IMG/VR virus record: IMGVR_UViG_3300012001_000001
Coordinates: 1-44,260 of that record
Source of the DNA: a virus
Strand: one strand, 5' to 3'
DNA: 44,260 nt
Shown: one piece after another, positions 5,763 to 13,914 of the stretch
Position numbering within the stretch: the stretch's first letter is position 1
How the letters are laid out: each line of letters starts with the position of its first letter
Made by a program: the position numbers and the translations under genes
The notes under the pieces: model-generated
Seen by the model: only the letters and a program-made list of their open reading frames with translations
What the model was told of the DNA's origin: nothing
Databases searched by the model: none

Positions 5763-5965
5763 TGGACATCCAATGCATGAACTGTGGCAGAAGTATAGAC
5801 CAGTATTCACGCTGTATTAACAAGTGCATGTGTGAACACTACCCGTCGCACCACTATGACCCCGGTGAAGCTTTCTATTGTCAGTCCTGTGGAAGACTAG
5901 TACCATACAAGCAATGGACAGAAGGTAATGCGCACATGTATCCGTCCAGTGTTTCTACCGTTTAA
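5762..5965 (+). CDS. Small multi-Cys zinc protein (67 aa)
   Basis: Cys pairs CMNC (residues 5-8), CINKCMC (about 18-24) and CQSC (40-43), with His residues between them (EHYPSHHYD), suggest two zinc sites. It overlaps the upstream stop by one base (TAATG). No family is recognised. Confidence 0.6.
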   Translation: MDIQCMNCGRSIDQYSRCINKCMCEHYPSHHYDPGEAFYCQSCGRLVPYKQWTEGNAHMYPSSVSTV

Positions 5966-5983
5966 CTTATTTACGAAAAATCC

Positions 5984-6388
5984 ATGATTAAAAAGTGTTT
6001 CCGCTGTAAACATCGAAAATCCCTAAGCCGTTTTCACAAAGATAGAACCAATAAAGACGGCTATGCTTCTTCCTGTATTGAATGCCGGAGTACGAAGAAA
6101 AGTAAATTTATATCTGTAAAACCTATAAAGATTAAAATAACTCATGAAGAGGCACAGATTGATACAGTGAAAGAATTACATAAATCGAGTGTAGCAACTA
6201 CTCTTCCCTTCCCACATATACCTTTACAAAAAATAAATCTTCTTACACAGCTCTTAGAGAAGCTAGGCCATACATTCACTATCACAGTCCAGAAAAATAA
6301 GAAGTCATTCATACAGGTCCATTCTACCCCAAGTTTAGCCTACAGAGCGGAAACACCGGAGGAGTTACTTACAAAGATTCTTGGCTAA
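5984..6388 (+). CDS. Zinc-finger protein, endonuclease-VII-like N-terminus
   Basis: Residues 1-40 (CFRCKHRKSLSRFHKD..., NKDGYASSCIECR) match the paired CxxC finger that precedes phage recombination endonuclease VII/HNH domains. The remaining about 95 residues do not contain an HNH signature. They form a mixed Lys-rich and alpha/beta segment (LPFPHIPLQKINLLTQLLEKLGH). This is therefore a finger fused to an unrecognised domain, 134 residues in total. Confidence 0.6.
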   Translation: MIKKCFRCKHRKSLSRFHKDRTNKDGYASSCIECRSTKKSKFISVKPIKIKITHEEAQIDTVKELHKSSVATTLPFPHIPLQKINLLTQLLEKLGHTFTITVQKNKKSFIQVHSTPSLAYRAETPEELLTKILG

Positions 6389-6390
6389 CT

Positions 6391-6726
6391 ATGCAAAAAG
6401 GCATTGTCAAAGTCATCGAGCATAGAATGAAACGCATAAAAGATACATGGTGCTTTACCGTGAGGGCAGAGAGCGGCGGTGAAAGCCTAAAATTTGAAAT
6501 GTCCTGTCCGAACCACCAACTATCCCAAGAGAACCTAGACAAAATCAATGAATCATTTCGAAACAGCATCCGTTTCATGAAACATTACGCAGGATTTCCA
6601 AATAGAGAAGTATCCAAAGAAGACATGGATGCAGCCATGAATAAACTGACGAGCACCAACTACGGTATTGGAATTAGAATTTCAGAGGACCCATTGCCCG
6701 AATATACCCCATTCTTTCTGAGATGA
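6391..6726 (+). CDS. Hypothetical 111-aa protein
   Basis: The product begins MQKGIVKVIEHRMKRIKDTW and contains FEMSCPNHQLSQENLDKI. The start is 2 bp after the upstream stop, and its TGA overlaps the next ATG. Composition is that of a soluble alpha/beta protein. No function can be assigned. Confidence 0.6.
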   Translation: MQKGIVKVIEHRMKRIKDTWCFTVRAESGGESLKFEMSCPNHQLSQENLDKINESFRNSIRFMKHYAGFPNREVSKEDMDAAMNKLTSTNYGIGIRISEDPLPEYTPFFLR

Positions 6727-6974
6727 AAGCCACTGACCTTCCAAAGGCACAGGAAAAGGTAAAAGAATTATTTGATGATATTAAAGCCACGCCAGAATTT
6801 GACCGAAGACCTATGACATGGAACCAGTTAAATGCTATTAGATTAAAAACTATGAAAAGAAAAGAAACATGGCAAAATGTCGTACGTATCGTTATACTAA
6901 ACTTCCTTACGAAGACCGTATCTGATGAAGACCCATTTCTGCCGAAGTCCGTTATTAGCTTTTTAGAATTATAG
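6723..6974 (+). CDS. Hypothetical basic 83-aa protein
   Basis: This 83-residue Lys-rich product (MKATDLPKAQEKVKELFDD...) has a likely helical N-terminus and a hydrophobic centre (VVRIVILNFLTK). It is coupled to the upstream gene by ATGA. No family is recognised. Confidence 0.55.
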   Translation: MKATDLPKAQEKVKELFDDIKATPEFDRRPMTWNQLNAIRLKTMKRKETWQNVVRIVILNFLTKTVSDEDPFLPKSVISFLEL

Positions 6975-6976
6975 CA

Positions 6977-7144
6977 ATGCTCTACACTTATTTATGCACT
7001 TGTGGCACACTGCTAGAGAAGGATTTTCCCTTTGCCAAGCCACAGAAGGTGAAGTGTAAATGCGGGAAGAAGATGGAGAGAGTTATGCCGAAACTGAAAT
7101 ACATGCTAGCAGGTGAGAATTGGGCGGGGAAGTCAAGAGTTTAA
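6977..7144 (+). CDS. FmdB-like small zinc ribbon
   Basis: The 55-residue protein has YLCTCG (residues 5-10) and CKCG (27-30) with a short basic tail, resembling the FmdB/CxxC-CxxC putative regulatory ribbon family. Such ribbons bind zinc and often act as small regulators, but the target here is unknown. It lies 2 bp after its neighbour and just ahead of the packaging genes. Confidence 0.6.
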   Translation: MLYTYLCTCGTLLEKDFPFAKPQKVKCKCGKKMERVMPKLKYMLAGENWAGKSRV

Positions 7145-7159
7145 TTACACTAACTAATT

Positions 7160-7489
7160 ATGGATACAGTGAAGAAAGCAGTGAAAGAGGATAATCTAAA
7201 ACCCTTTAAGAAAGGCCAGTCAGGAAATGTAAACGGAAGACCGAAAGGAAGAAGGAATTTCGATACAATCTACTGGGAAGCCATGAGGAAGATTGGAGAA
7301 TCACAAAACATGACACCGGAAGAAGTTGAAGATATACTTGTAGAGTCTGGCCTAAATAATGCCTTAAAGGGGGATTACAGATTTTACCAAGATGCTATGG
7401 ATCGAAGACATGGGAAGCCCAAGCAGTCAGTAGGTATAGATGGAACAGGAGAGAATGGAGCTATTGAAATTCATATTAAAATGGTTTAA
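7160..7489 (+). CDS. Putative terminase small subunit (DUF5681-like)
   Basis: Residues 16-31 read FKKGQSGNVNGRPKGR, the hallmark of the DUF5681 family, which is commonly encoded beside phage large terminases. The middle is helical (MTPEEVEDILVESGLNNALKGDYRFYQDAMDRR). At 109 residues it fits a small terminase subunit, which would recognise viral DNA for packaging. TerL follows two genes later. The role is inferred from motif and position. Confidence 0.65.
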   Translation: MDTVKKAVKEDNLKPFKKGQSGNVNGRPKGRRNFDTIYWEAMRKIGESQNMTPEEVEDILVESGLNNALKGDYRFYQDAMDRRHGKPKQSVGIDGTGENGAIEIHIKMV

Positions 7490-7506
7490 TTTTCACTTAT
7501 TATTCT

Positions 7507-7722
7507 ATGAAATATATTCGAGTTGTTCTATGTAAAGGAAATCAAGTGCATCATCTCAATACAGATATGGAGATTTTGTTATTCAATAATAATATGTCTG
7601 AAGGCAAGCCTTTTACTGCTTCGTATTCTGGTGACTATTATAATCGGATTGATCCCAGTGACGTTATTTGTTGGAAAATTCAGGATACGAGCGAAGGATG
7701 TAGGCCTACATTCCAATATTAA
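7507..7722 (+). CDS. Hypothetical 71-aa protein in packaging cluster
   Basis: The product starts MKYIRVVLCKGNQVHHLN and ends WKIQDTSEGCRPTFQY. No motif is recognised. An overlapping frame (7523-7732) is less likely because this one starts closer to the upstream stop and leaves a clean gap to the next gene. Confidence 0.5.
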   Translation: MKYIRVVLCKGNQVHHLNTDMEILLFNNNMSEGKPFTASYSGDYYNRIDPSDVICWKIQDTSEGCRPTFQY

Positions 7723-7728
7723 AATAGT

Positions 7729-8349
7729 ATGAGCCACCACACCTTAAATTCTAGCGTTCCTCAACACCTATATGGGAACGTGTGCAAAGAAATTCTCTAT
7801 GGTCTGGATAAAGAGAAGATAGGACAATATGAACCGTGCGTTATTTTCGGTGTAACAAGTATCCCAAGCAGGGCACTTCACTTCTCTATTCTTTGTGAAT
7901 CCGGTGCGCAATGGGCAAGGATACCTCTTCACATGGTGAGACACCATGAACCTTCACAGAATGCAAAAAAACATCCCATGGAGTCTTTACAGTGTTGGGA
8001 TAGTCATGGATGGGACTTCTCTGTTACTCAATACGAATATTTAAGAGAGATGGGCTGTACGTACCGAACCCCGAAAGGAGAGGAGATACAAGCAAGCTAT
8101 TGGTTTACTCTTGACCACACTGACAACGGATATAGCCAATTCCCCTCGGAACATAAATGTTATCATCTACTTCTTTTAGAGGACGGGAGTGGCCAGATAG
8201 CTGCGATGCCTAACAATAGAATCATTTGGAAAGATCATTCTTTCTGTAAGCCTGGACATGACTTTCAATACAAGGTCATGGCTCCCATTACATGGCACGC
8301 TGAGGAAGGTAAAAGGAACCCGCAAGAAACTGCTATAACTCAAGAGTAG
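7729..8349 (+). CDS. Conserved terminase-adjacent phage protein of unknown function
   Basis: This 206-residue protein has a central segment, LQCWDSHGWDFSVTQYEYL, and a later one, HLLLLEDGSGQIAAMPNNRIIWKD. I associate both with an uncharacterised protein often found next to podovirus terminases. The protein is rich in His, Trp and Tyr. It has no visible catalytic motif. Its place between the TerS-like gene and TerL suggests a packaging or head role, but that is context only. Confidence 0.6.
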   Translation: MSHHTLNSSVPQHLYGNVCKEILYGLDKEKIGQYEPCVIFGVTSIPSRALHFSILCESGAQWARIPLHMVRHHEPSQNAKKHPMESLQCWDSHGWDFSVTQYEYLREMGCTYRTPKGEEIQASYWFTLDHTDNGYSQFPSEHKCYHLLLLEDGSGQIAAMPNNRIIWKDHSFCKPGHDFQYKVMAPITWHAEEGKRNPQETAITQE

Positions 8350-8373
8350 TGTATAGTCCTCCTACTAATAAAT

Positions 8374-9702
8374 ATGTCACAAGTTAATCTTCCCGTTTTA
8401 GATTATAGGGAATACCAAAAGCCTCTAGTTCGATATATGAGAGAAGGAAGACAAACAAAGATTCCTAGAAGGGCGGTATGGGTTGCACATCGTCGTAGCG
8501 GTAAGGACGTCACTTGCTGGGAAATTCTCATTGAAGAAGCTATACAAGAAGTCGGGACATATTATTATTGCCTTCCTGAGTTTAATCATGCCAGAAGAGT
8601 CATTTGGGACGGAATGCTTAATGATGGGCAGAGGTTTATTAATCTCATACCTCCTTCACTTATCAAGAAAACAAATGGGTCACAAATGACGATTGAATTG
8701 GTTAATAATTCTGTGATACAGCTAGTCGGGAGTGACCAGTACGACCGACTTGTAGGAACAAATCCTAAAGGTATTGTTTTCTCTGAATATTCCCTTACAC
8801 ATCCAATGGCTTGGCAGATACTACGCGCTATCCTTGCAGCGAATGGTGGATGGACAATCTTTAACGGAACACCAAGAGGGAAGAACCATTTTCACGAGAT
8901 GTTAGAACAAGCAAAGAAAGATCCTTCATGGTTTTGGGCTGTGGATACAGCATCTACTACGGGTGTTCTCTCACAGGAGATACTCGACAAAGAAAAGAGT
9001 GAAATGGATATAGATGTTTTCATGCAAGAGTATTTCTGTTCTTTTGATGCAGCTTCTAAGGGCGCGTATTACTCTGAACAGATAATGAGCTTTAGAGAGC
9101 AGAAACGTATGTGTAAAGTGCCTTATGATCCTAAATTGATGGTCTATACAGCATTTGACCCCGGCGACGCAGTGACTTCCATTGTCTATTTTCAAGTATA
9201 CGGTAAAGAGAAACGATTTATTGATGCAGATGAATTTTACTCGCCTTCTATTGAGCAGATATATACTACACTCACTCAAAAACCATATCAGTATGGCTTA
9301 CATTTCCTGCCGTTTGATGCAACGGTTAGCCAATTAACTACAGGAATGTCTATTATTGCTCAGTTGAGAACTTTAGGATTAAAGAATATCTATAGAAATG
9401 CAGACGGTGCTGATGGTTTGCCACAGCAAAAGTCCAAAATGGATGGTATTAAGCTCGTTCAAACAGCGTTCTCTTCATTCTGGATTGATGAATCACTAGA
9501 GAAGAAAGTATTAGAACCACTGTCTAATTATGCGCCAAAGTACTCAGAACTCCGCAGAACGTATTCAGATGAGCCAGAGCACAATTGGGCTTCACATATG
9601 AGTGATGCAATACGCTATGCAGTGATAGGGATCAATGAGGCTCTTACAGCTAAAACAAAACAAGTATCTAGAGAGAGAAAAAGTATTTACGCGGCTGGGT
9701 AA
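8374..9702 (+). CDS. terL: Terminase large subunit
   Basis: A packaging motor ATPase-nuclease of 442 residues. The Walker A is AHRRSGKDV (38-46), and the Walker B with catalytic Glu is GIVFSEY (133-139). The C-terminal RNase-H-like nuclease carries Asp262 (YTAFDPGDA), Asp315 (LPFDATVS) and Asp411 (SHMSDAIRYA). It translocates DNA into the prohead and cuts at the end of a packaging round. The length is typical. The headful or cos mode cannot be told from sequence; absence of defined long direct repeats fits a circularly permuted genome. Confidence 0.95.
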   Translation: MSQVNLPVLDYREYQKPLVRYMREGRQTKIPRRAVWVAHRRSGKDVTCWEILIEEAIQEVGTYYYCLPEFNHARRVIWDGMLNDGQRFINLIPPSLIKKTNGSQMTIELVNNSVIQLVGSDQYDRLVGTNPKGIVFSEYSLTHPMAWQILRAILAANGGWTIFNGTPRGKNHFHEMLEQAKKDPSWFWAVDTASTTGVLSQEILDKEKSEMDIDVFMQEYFCSFDAASKGAYYSEQIMSFREQKRMCKVPYDPKLMVYTAFDPGDAVTSIVYFQVYGKEKRFIDADEFYSPSIEQIYTTLTQKPYQYGLHFLPFDATVSQLTTGMSIIAQLRTLGLKNIYRNADGADGLPQQKSKMDGIKLVQTAFSSFWIDESLEKKVLEPLSNYAPKYSELRRTYSDEPEHNWASHMSDAIRYAVIGINEALTAKTKQVSRERKSIYAAG

Positions 9703-9725
9703 GTGTTTATACTTCCTAAAAATCT

Positions 9726-9896
9726 ATGAACCTCTTCTTTTGGAAAGACGGCACGAAGATACTTCATCAAGAAGAATTCATTGAAGATCCTCTATCAGAT
9801 GCACAAGAGCAAAGGCAGAAGATGGAAGACAGATTGGCGAAGAAGGCAAGGAAGGGTAAGGTACGGTCTATTCATTGGGATTATTTTAATCGTTAG
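9726..9896 (+). CDS. Hypothetical basic 56-aa protein between terL and portal
   Basis: The product begins MNLFFWKDGTKILHQEEF and has a strongly charged, helix-like centre (QRQKMEDRLAKKARKGK). It fills the gap between terL and the portal hairpin. No family is recognised. Confidence 0.55.
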   Translation: MNLFFWKDGTKILHQEEFIEDPLSDAQEQRQKMEDRLAKKARKGKVRSIHWDYFNR

Positions 9897-9941
9897 AATT
9901 GGTGGGAATAATCTCTTGCGTTCACTCTGGTATTCCGTATG

Positions 9942-9986
9942 ATTTCCATAGGAGTGTTCAATCCGGAACTGAACTCCTATGGAAAT
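9942..9986 (+). promoter_or_regulatory. Perfect 14-bp inverted repeat covering the portal start codon
   Basis: ATTTCCATAGGAGT (9942-9955) is the exact reverse complement of ACTCCTATGGAAAT (9973-9986), with an inner GTTC/GAAC pair (9956-9959 and 9966-9969). The portal ATG (9979-9981) lies in the right arm, so the start codon is buried when the RNA folds. The AGGAG in the left arm is paired too. This looks like translational control, or processing of the late transcript. There is no U-run after it, so it is not a standard terminator. Confidence 0.8.
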
Positions 9987-12168
9987 TACCAATGAGACAA
10001 CGGATGTTCTTTCTGCTAGAAAGTCAAAACTGTTTCCTTTCTTTCATGAGATAGACAAACAAGACAGATTGGATAATAGTGAACCAACAGGAGAGGAAAG
10101 AGAAACAGCGGCGCAGGACTGGGAAGACTGTCGATACATGATTGAGTATCGTAAGAACTCTGGATGGGACTCTAAGGCTATTCGCGGTATGAAGATATTT
10201 AACGTTGTGCAGACGATGCAGCCGGATGATGAGATTTCCCGTATCTTCTTAGGGAATACGCGTATGATTATTGACAAAGGTATTGAGCAGATGTCCGAAG
10301 GGGAACCGGATTTTGATTTTGAACCCTTTGGTCCGTCAGACCACACGAAAACAATTATCTGGAAACACTTGGTAAAGATGAATTTATCGAACTGCGATTA
10401 TAAGCTGCATCAAGGCAAGTTCTTCCGGGACTATTTTGTGATGGGCAGTGGTGTTTTTGATACGTATATTGACTTTCCACAGCGTACCATTCGTGTGCCA
10501 AACCCTGCATGGCCGGGTGGCTATGAGCCTATCGTGATACAGGACAGGAGACGGCCTAAGGTTGGTGTCAGAGCGGTGAACCCACTGAACTGCTGGCGTA
10601 ACCCGAACATTGATACGCCTTCGCAGGTGCCTTCCTGTCTGCGCCGCAGAAAAGTAACATGGAATCAGTTCGCACAGGAGTTTGGCCGCTGTAATGACAC
10701 GAATGGGGATAGTATGTATGAGAACTTGGAGAAAATAGCGAAGGGTTCACATGTCTGCCTGTACTATTACCAAGATGAATTGCGCGACATTTACCGTATC
10801 TATGCCAAGTCCTTTGGTACGGAGTCTGATGGTAAAGCGACCAGTCCTGAAATGGATTCTTTGGGTGTAAGAATATTGAATAAGCCGCTGAAGATTCATG
10901 AGCGCATGAAAGATAAGGTGGTGTACAGCTCTACAGGCTTAAACATTCCGGGTCTTTGCTCCCTGCGATGGGGCACATTCTTTGATGTCTATGATAAGGA
11001 CTATAGCGGGGAGCAGTCTGTGTATGGCATGGGATTGCCACAGCGTATTGAGGGTGAAGATACGGCCCTGCAGACCATGTTTAATTTGTATCTGGATAGT
11101 GAGCGTTGGGCTGGGACGGTGGCACTGAACTACAAAGGATCACAAGCAGACAGTTATATGGATGTCGATGCGAATAGACTCTATGGTGGCGAGCTTATTG
11201 ATGGTGAGATTACACCAATGCCGCTCGGTATTTCCCGCCCGAATGCCTTTACGTCCTTCCAAGAGGTTATTAACAATAGTACGATTCCTTCCACGGGTAT
11301 CAATCATCAACAGATGACAGGCGATACCTCGAAGACCGCGTTTGAATTTGCCCAGCGTATTAAGGCTGCCAATCGTGGTGCAGAACAACGACTGTCACGT
11401 ATGGAATCCGAAGTATTCAAGCCTGTAGGCACCTTAATGCTGGCAAACTCCTTAACGGTGCTCACCGTCAGTGACTATGAGGATATGACAGAAGAGCAGG
11501 TAGCAGCTGCCAAAGAATCCATTAAGACAGGTAAGAAGCCATTGGCAGATTACAAGGATTTGAACGGTGAAAAGCCGAAGCGCAAGGTGATCCAATACAT
11601 TCCGATGAAAGGTGAGAAGTTCCGTGAAGACTTTACCGTGACCAAAAAACGGAAGCTGGATTATAATGCAAATTATACAAAGACAGGGAACACTACGAAT
11701 ACATTGATACCGGATAAGAGCATGAAGGTAGAGACGAGCTATGTTCCGATGACAGAGGAGTACGTGTATCCAACAGAATACATTGAGTCTGGTATGTTGC
11801 CGGACTGTATTGTGGATTCCAAGAGAATGTTGGGAGATATGAAGGCGCAGGACGTACAGAACTGGCAAGCTGCGACAAACTTCCTCTTGCAGCTGATGCA
11901 AGCCGGGTATAAGAATATTGATATGGATAAGCTCGCAGCGGGAACCCTGGAATTTGCCGGTATTGATGCTGGTAAAATGCTCAATACGGATACAGGAAGC
12001 TCTGAATTGCTCACCAAAGTAAAAGACCTTATTACCCAAATGCAAGATCCTGCTGCCGGACAAAATGCACAACCGACACAAGCAATGCCTGCCGCTCCAA
12101 CACCTATGCCAGCCGCTCCAAACCCTGCCTCTCATCCATTAGCTGCCGTTGCGTCGGGTACGCTTTAA
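9979..12168 (+). CDS. Portal protein
   Basis: At 729 residues this matches the large portals of podoviruses in size and position after terL. It would form the dodecameric ring through which DNA enters and to which the tail adaptor binds. Typical stretches are YMIEYRKNSGWDSKAIRGM (about 54-73), DYFVMGSGVFDTYIDF (about 150-165), VNPLNCWRNPNID, and a late helical region (TSKTAFEFAQRIKAANRGAEQ). The C-terminus is a Pro/Ala/Gln-rich tail. Its start codon is inside the strong hairpin described separately. Confidence 0.85.
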   Translation: MEITNETTDVLSARKSKLFPFFHEIDKQDRLDNSEPTGEERETAAQDWEDCRYMIEYRKNSGWDSKAIRGMKIFNVVQTMQPDDEISRIFLGNTRMIIDKGIEQMSEGEPDFDFEPFGPSDHTKTIIWKHLVKMNLSNCDYKLHQGKFFRDYFVMGSGVFDTYIDFPQRTIRVPNPAWPGGYEPIVIQDRRRPKVGVRAVNPLNCWRNPNIDTPSQVPSCLRRRKVTWNQFAQEFGRCNDTNGDSMYENLEKIAKGSHVCLYYYQDELRDIYRIYAKSFGTESDGKATSPEMDSLGVRILNKPLKIHERMKDKVVYSSTGLNIPGLCSLRWGTFFDVYDKDYSGEQSVYGMGLPQRIEGEDTALQTMFNLYLDSERWAGTVALNYKGSQADSYMDVDANRLYGGELIDGEITPMPLGISRPNAFTSFQEVINNSTIPSTGINHQQMTGDTSKTAFEFAQRIKAANRGAEQRLSRMESEVFKPVGTLMLANSLTVLTVSDYEDMTEEQVAAAKESIKTGKKPLADYKDLNGEKPKRKVIQYIPMKGEKFREDFTVTKKRKLDYNANYTKTGNTTNTLIPDKSMKVETSYVPMTEEYVYPTEYIESGMLPDCIVDSKRMLGDMKAQDVQNWQAATNFLLQLMQAGYKNIDMDKLAAGTLEFAGIDAGKMLNTDTGSSELLTKVKDLITQMQDPAAGQNAQPTQAMPAAPTPMPAAPNPASHPLAAVASGTL

Positions 12169-12186
12169 TCTATTTCTTTTAGCTGT

Positions 12187-12480
12187 ATGTGGTTTATCCG
12201 TAAATTCTTATTGAAGCTCACACAGGAACAGATTTTTCCGTCGGTAGAAGATATGGAAACTCTAAGTGCGTTCTCCAAGAAGCAACGAAGGAGCTTATAC
12301 AAGCGCCTCACACAGCTTTCCTATACCTGTAACCGCGAGCAAGACCGTATGGGGGCACTGTTTATTAGAAACCAGTTAATGGCTGATACCAAGAGCAAGG
12401 TCAATGAATTTGAGGAAGAGATACAATTGCGCTCCCGTCCTTCTCATTTCATTCCTGACGCTTTGAAAGATGAAGCCTAA
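12187..12480 (+). CDS. Hypothetical 97-aa head-region protein
   Basis: A basic, helix-rich product starting MWFIRKFLLKLTQEQIFPS, with FSKKQRRSLYKRLTQLSYTCNREQ. It lies between portal and scaffold genes and overlaps the next gene by 11 nt. No family is recognised. Confidence 0.6.
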   Translation: MWFIRKFLLKLTQEQIFPSVEDMETLSAFSKKQRRSLYKRLTQLSYTCNREQDRMGALFIRNQLMADTKSKVNEFEEEIQLRSRPSHFIPDALKDEA

Positions 12481-12643
12481 CAGATACCATAAGATCGTCA
12501 TCAATATCTATTTGCAAGAACGAACCATTCCACGCACTGTGGCGGTACTGGGGCAGCTTTGTGGTGAGCCATATAAAACAGACAGCTTTGTACGCAAAAT
12601 CATAAAATCTTACAATCTTACAAAGGATGCCGCTCTACGTTAA
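12470..12643 (+). CDS. Hypothetical 57-aa protein
   Basis: The product starts MKPNRYHKIVINIYLQERTI and contains VAVLGQLCGEPYKTDSFVRKII, which has the feel of a small helix-turn-helix without a firm match. It overlaps the preceding gene in another frame. The support is position and composition only. Confidence 0.45.
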   Translation: MKPNRYHKIVINIYLQERTIPRTVAVLGQLCGEPYKTDSFVRKIIKSYNLTKDAALR

Positions 12644-12814
12644 GCGGTGTACGTTATCAGTCGTTAAATGGAACGTGATACTGTGCGAACAGTTCTCTTG
12701 TTCCTTTTCAACAACGCTGACCAAATAATCAAACTTGTGGCTGAGTTTTGGGGGCTTTCACTCCCGTCCCCGAAACCTAGTCACAAGCTAGAATATCACT
12801 TTCCAACTTCTACT

Positions 12815-13414
12815 ATGCCCACTAACGATGACGGCACCGGAGCAAGCCCTACTGCCACAGACGTTAACGCTTCTCAAATTGATGTGACTGCGCTTACACC
12901 AGAACAACTGGAAGCACACCCACATGTACAGGATTTGAAGAAGAAGTACTCAGCTGCACACCAAGACATGGATAAAACAAATCTCTCCAAAAAAGAGTTA
13001 CAATCTGAAATTGCCCGTCTTAAAGTTCTTGCAGGCGAAGAAGTACAAGCCGAAGAAATAAAGGCAGACGAACCACAGTATGTAACCAAAGCAGAACTAC
13101 AGGAACAGGCGTGGGAATTACAGAACGCCAAAGATGTAGATTTGTATGGGGACGATGAGTATAAGAATGATTTAGTAAGTGGTATTCCCCGTGAATACGC
13201 ACTAAAGACCGCTAAATTGCGCTTTCAATCCATGCCCGACAATGTGAGATTACAGCGTCAGCAGGTTATGGCTTCTGGTACCGCTGTTGGTGCGCGTGGT
13301 TTGTCAGACGTAGATGTTACGGATGCAGACAGGCGTGGCATGGCTGAATTCGGATACTCCGAAGAAACAGTACGGAAGCATAAGCAAATGAAAAGGGAAC
13401 GGGGACAAATTTGA
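12815..13414 (+). CDS. Putative scaffolding protein
   Basis: The chosen start, ATG 12815, follows the pyrimidine leader TTTCCAACTTCTACT and gives 199 residues; a start at 12668 would add a hydrophobic 49-aa extension. The protein is acidic and Ala/Gln/Glu-rich with a coiled-coil middle (DLKKKYSAAHQDMDKTNLSKKELQSEI in overlapping heptads) and a basic C-terminus (RKHKQMKRERGQI). That design is common to phage scaffolds that guide capsid assembly. It sits directly before the capsid genes. Confidence 0.65.
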   Translation: MPTNDDGTGASPTATDVNASQIDVTALTPEQLEAHPHVQDLKKKYSAAHQDMDKTNLSKKELQSEIARLKVLAGEEVQAEEIKADEPQYVTKAELQEQAWELQNAKDVDLYGDDEYKNDLVSGIPREYALKTAKLRFQSMPDNVRLQRQQVMASGTAVGARGLSDVDVTDADRRGMAEFGYSEETVRKHKQMKRERGQI

Positions 13415-13433
13415 TCCCTTTCCTTTACAACTT

Positions 13434-13874
13434 ATGGAATATTCTTTCAGTGAAAAACGAGTATGCAATGCATTCTCACGTTTGACAGGCAAGTCTCGGT
13501 ATATGACATTTGATTCATCTGGCACCATTGCCGCAGGCTCTTCCGCGCAGTTCGATGAGAACGGTGAAGTAGCGATTGCTGCCACGAATAAGCAGAATGT
13601 AGGCGTCAACCTTGCCGCTTCTACCTCTGCTACACAGGCAACGCTGGATATTATTGATGATAGTTCACAGTGGCGTTGCACGACCTTCACCGGTACGTAT
13701 GCCGCTTCTTATATCGGTCAGCAGGTAGACATTACCGCGGGCTTGACTGTGGCTTTGGCAACTTCTACCAACAACGACTGTACGGTTATTGGAGGTGACG
13801 TAGCAGGCCAGACCTATGTCGATATTGTCTTCAACCAAGGCGGCTTAGCTAAGCACGTCGTTGGTGTGGAATAA
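13434..13874 (+). CDS. Putative capsid decoration/head protein
   Basis: A 146-residue Ala/Thr/Gly-rich beta-type protein (TFDSSGTIAAGSSAQFDENGEV..., then YIGQQVDITAGLTVALATST). The position between scaffold and major capsid genes and the composition resemble small capsid cement proteins. It has no signal peptide. The function is inferred from position. Confidence 0.55.
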   Translation: MEYSFSEKRVCNAFSRLTGKSRYMTFDSSGTIAAGSSAQFDENGEVAIAATNKQNVGVNLAASTSATQATLDIIDDSSQWRCTTFTGTYAASYIGQQVDITAGLTVALATSTNNDCTVIGGDVAGQTYVDIVFNQGGLAKHVVGVE

Positions 13875-13914
13875 TTTCTCTTTGTACTCTCTTTTCTCTC
13901 TTCTCTTCTAATTT

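Noticed and set aside
11452-12135. 227-aa minus frame antisense to portal
   Set aside because: Shadow of the portal gene.
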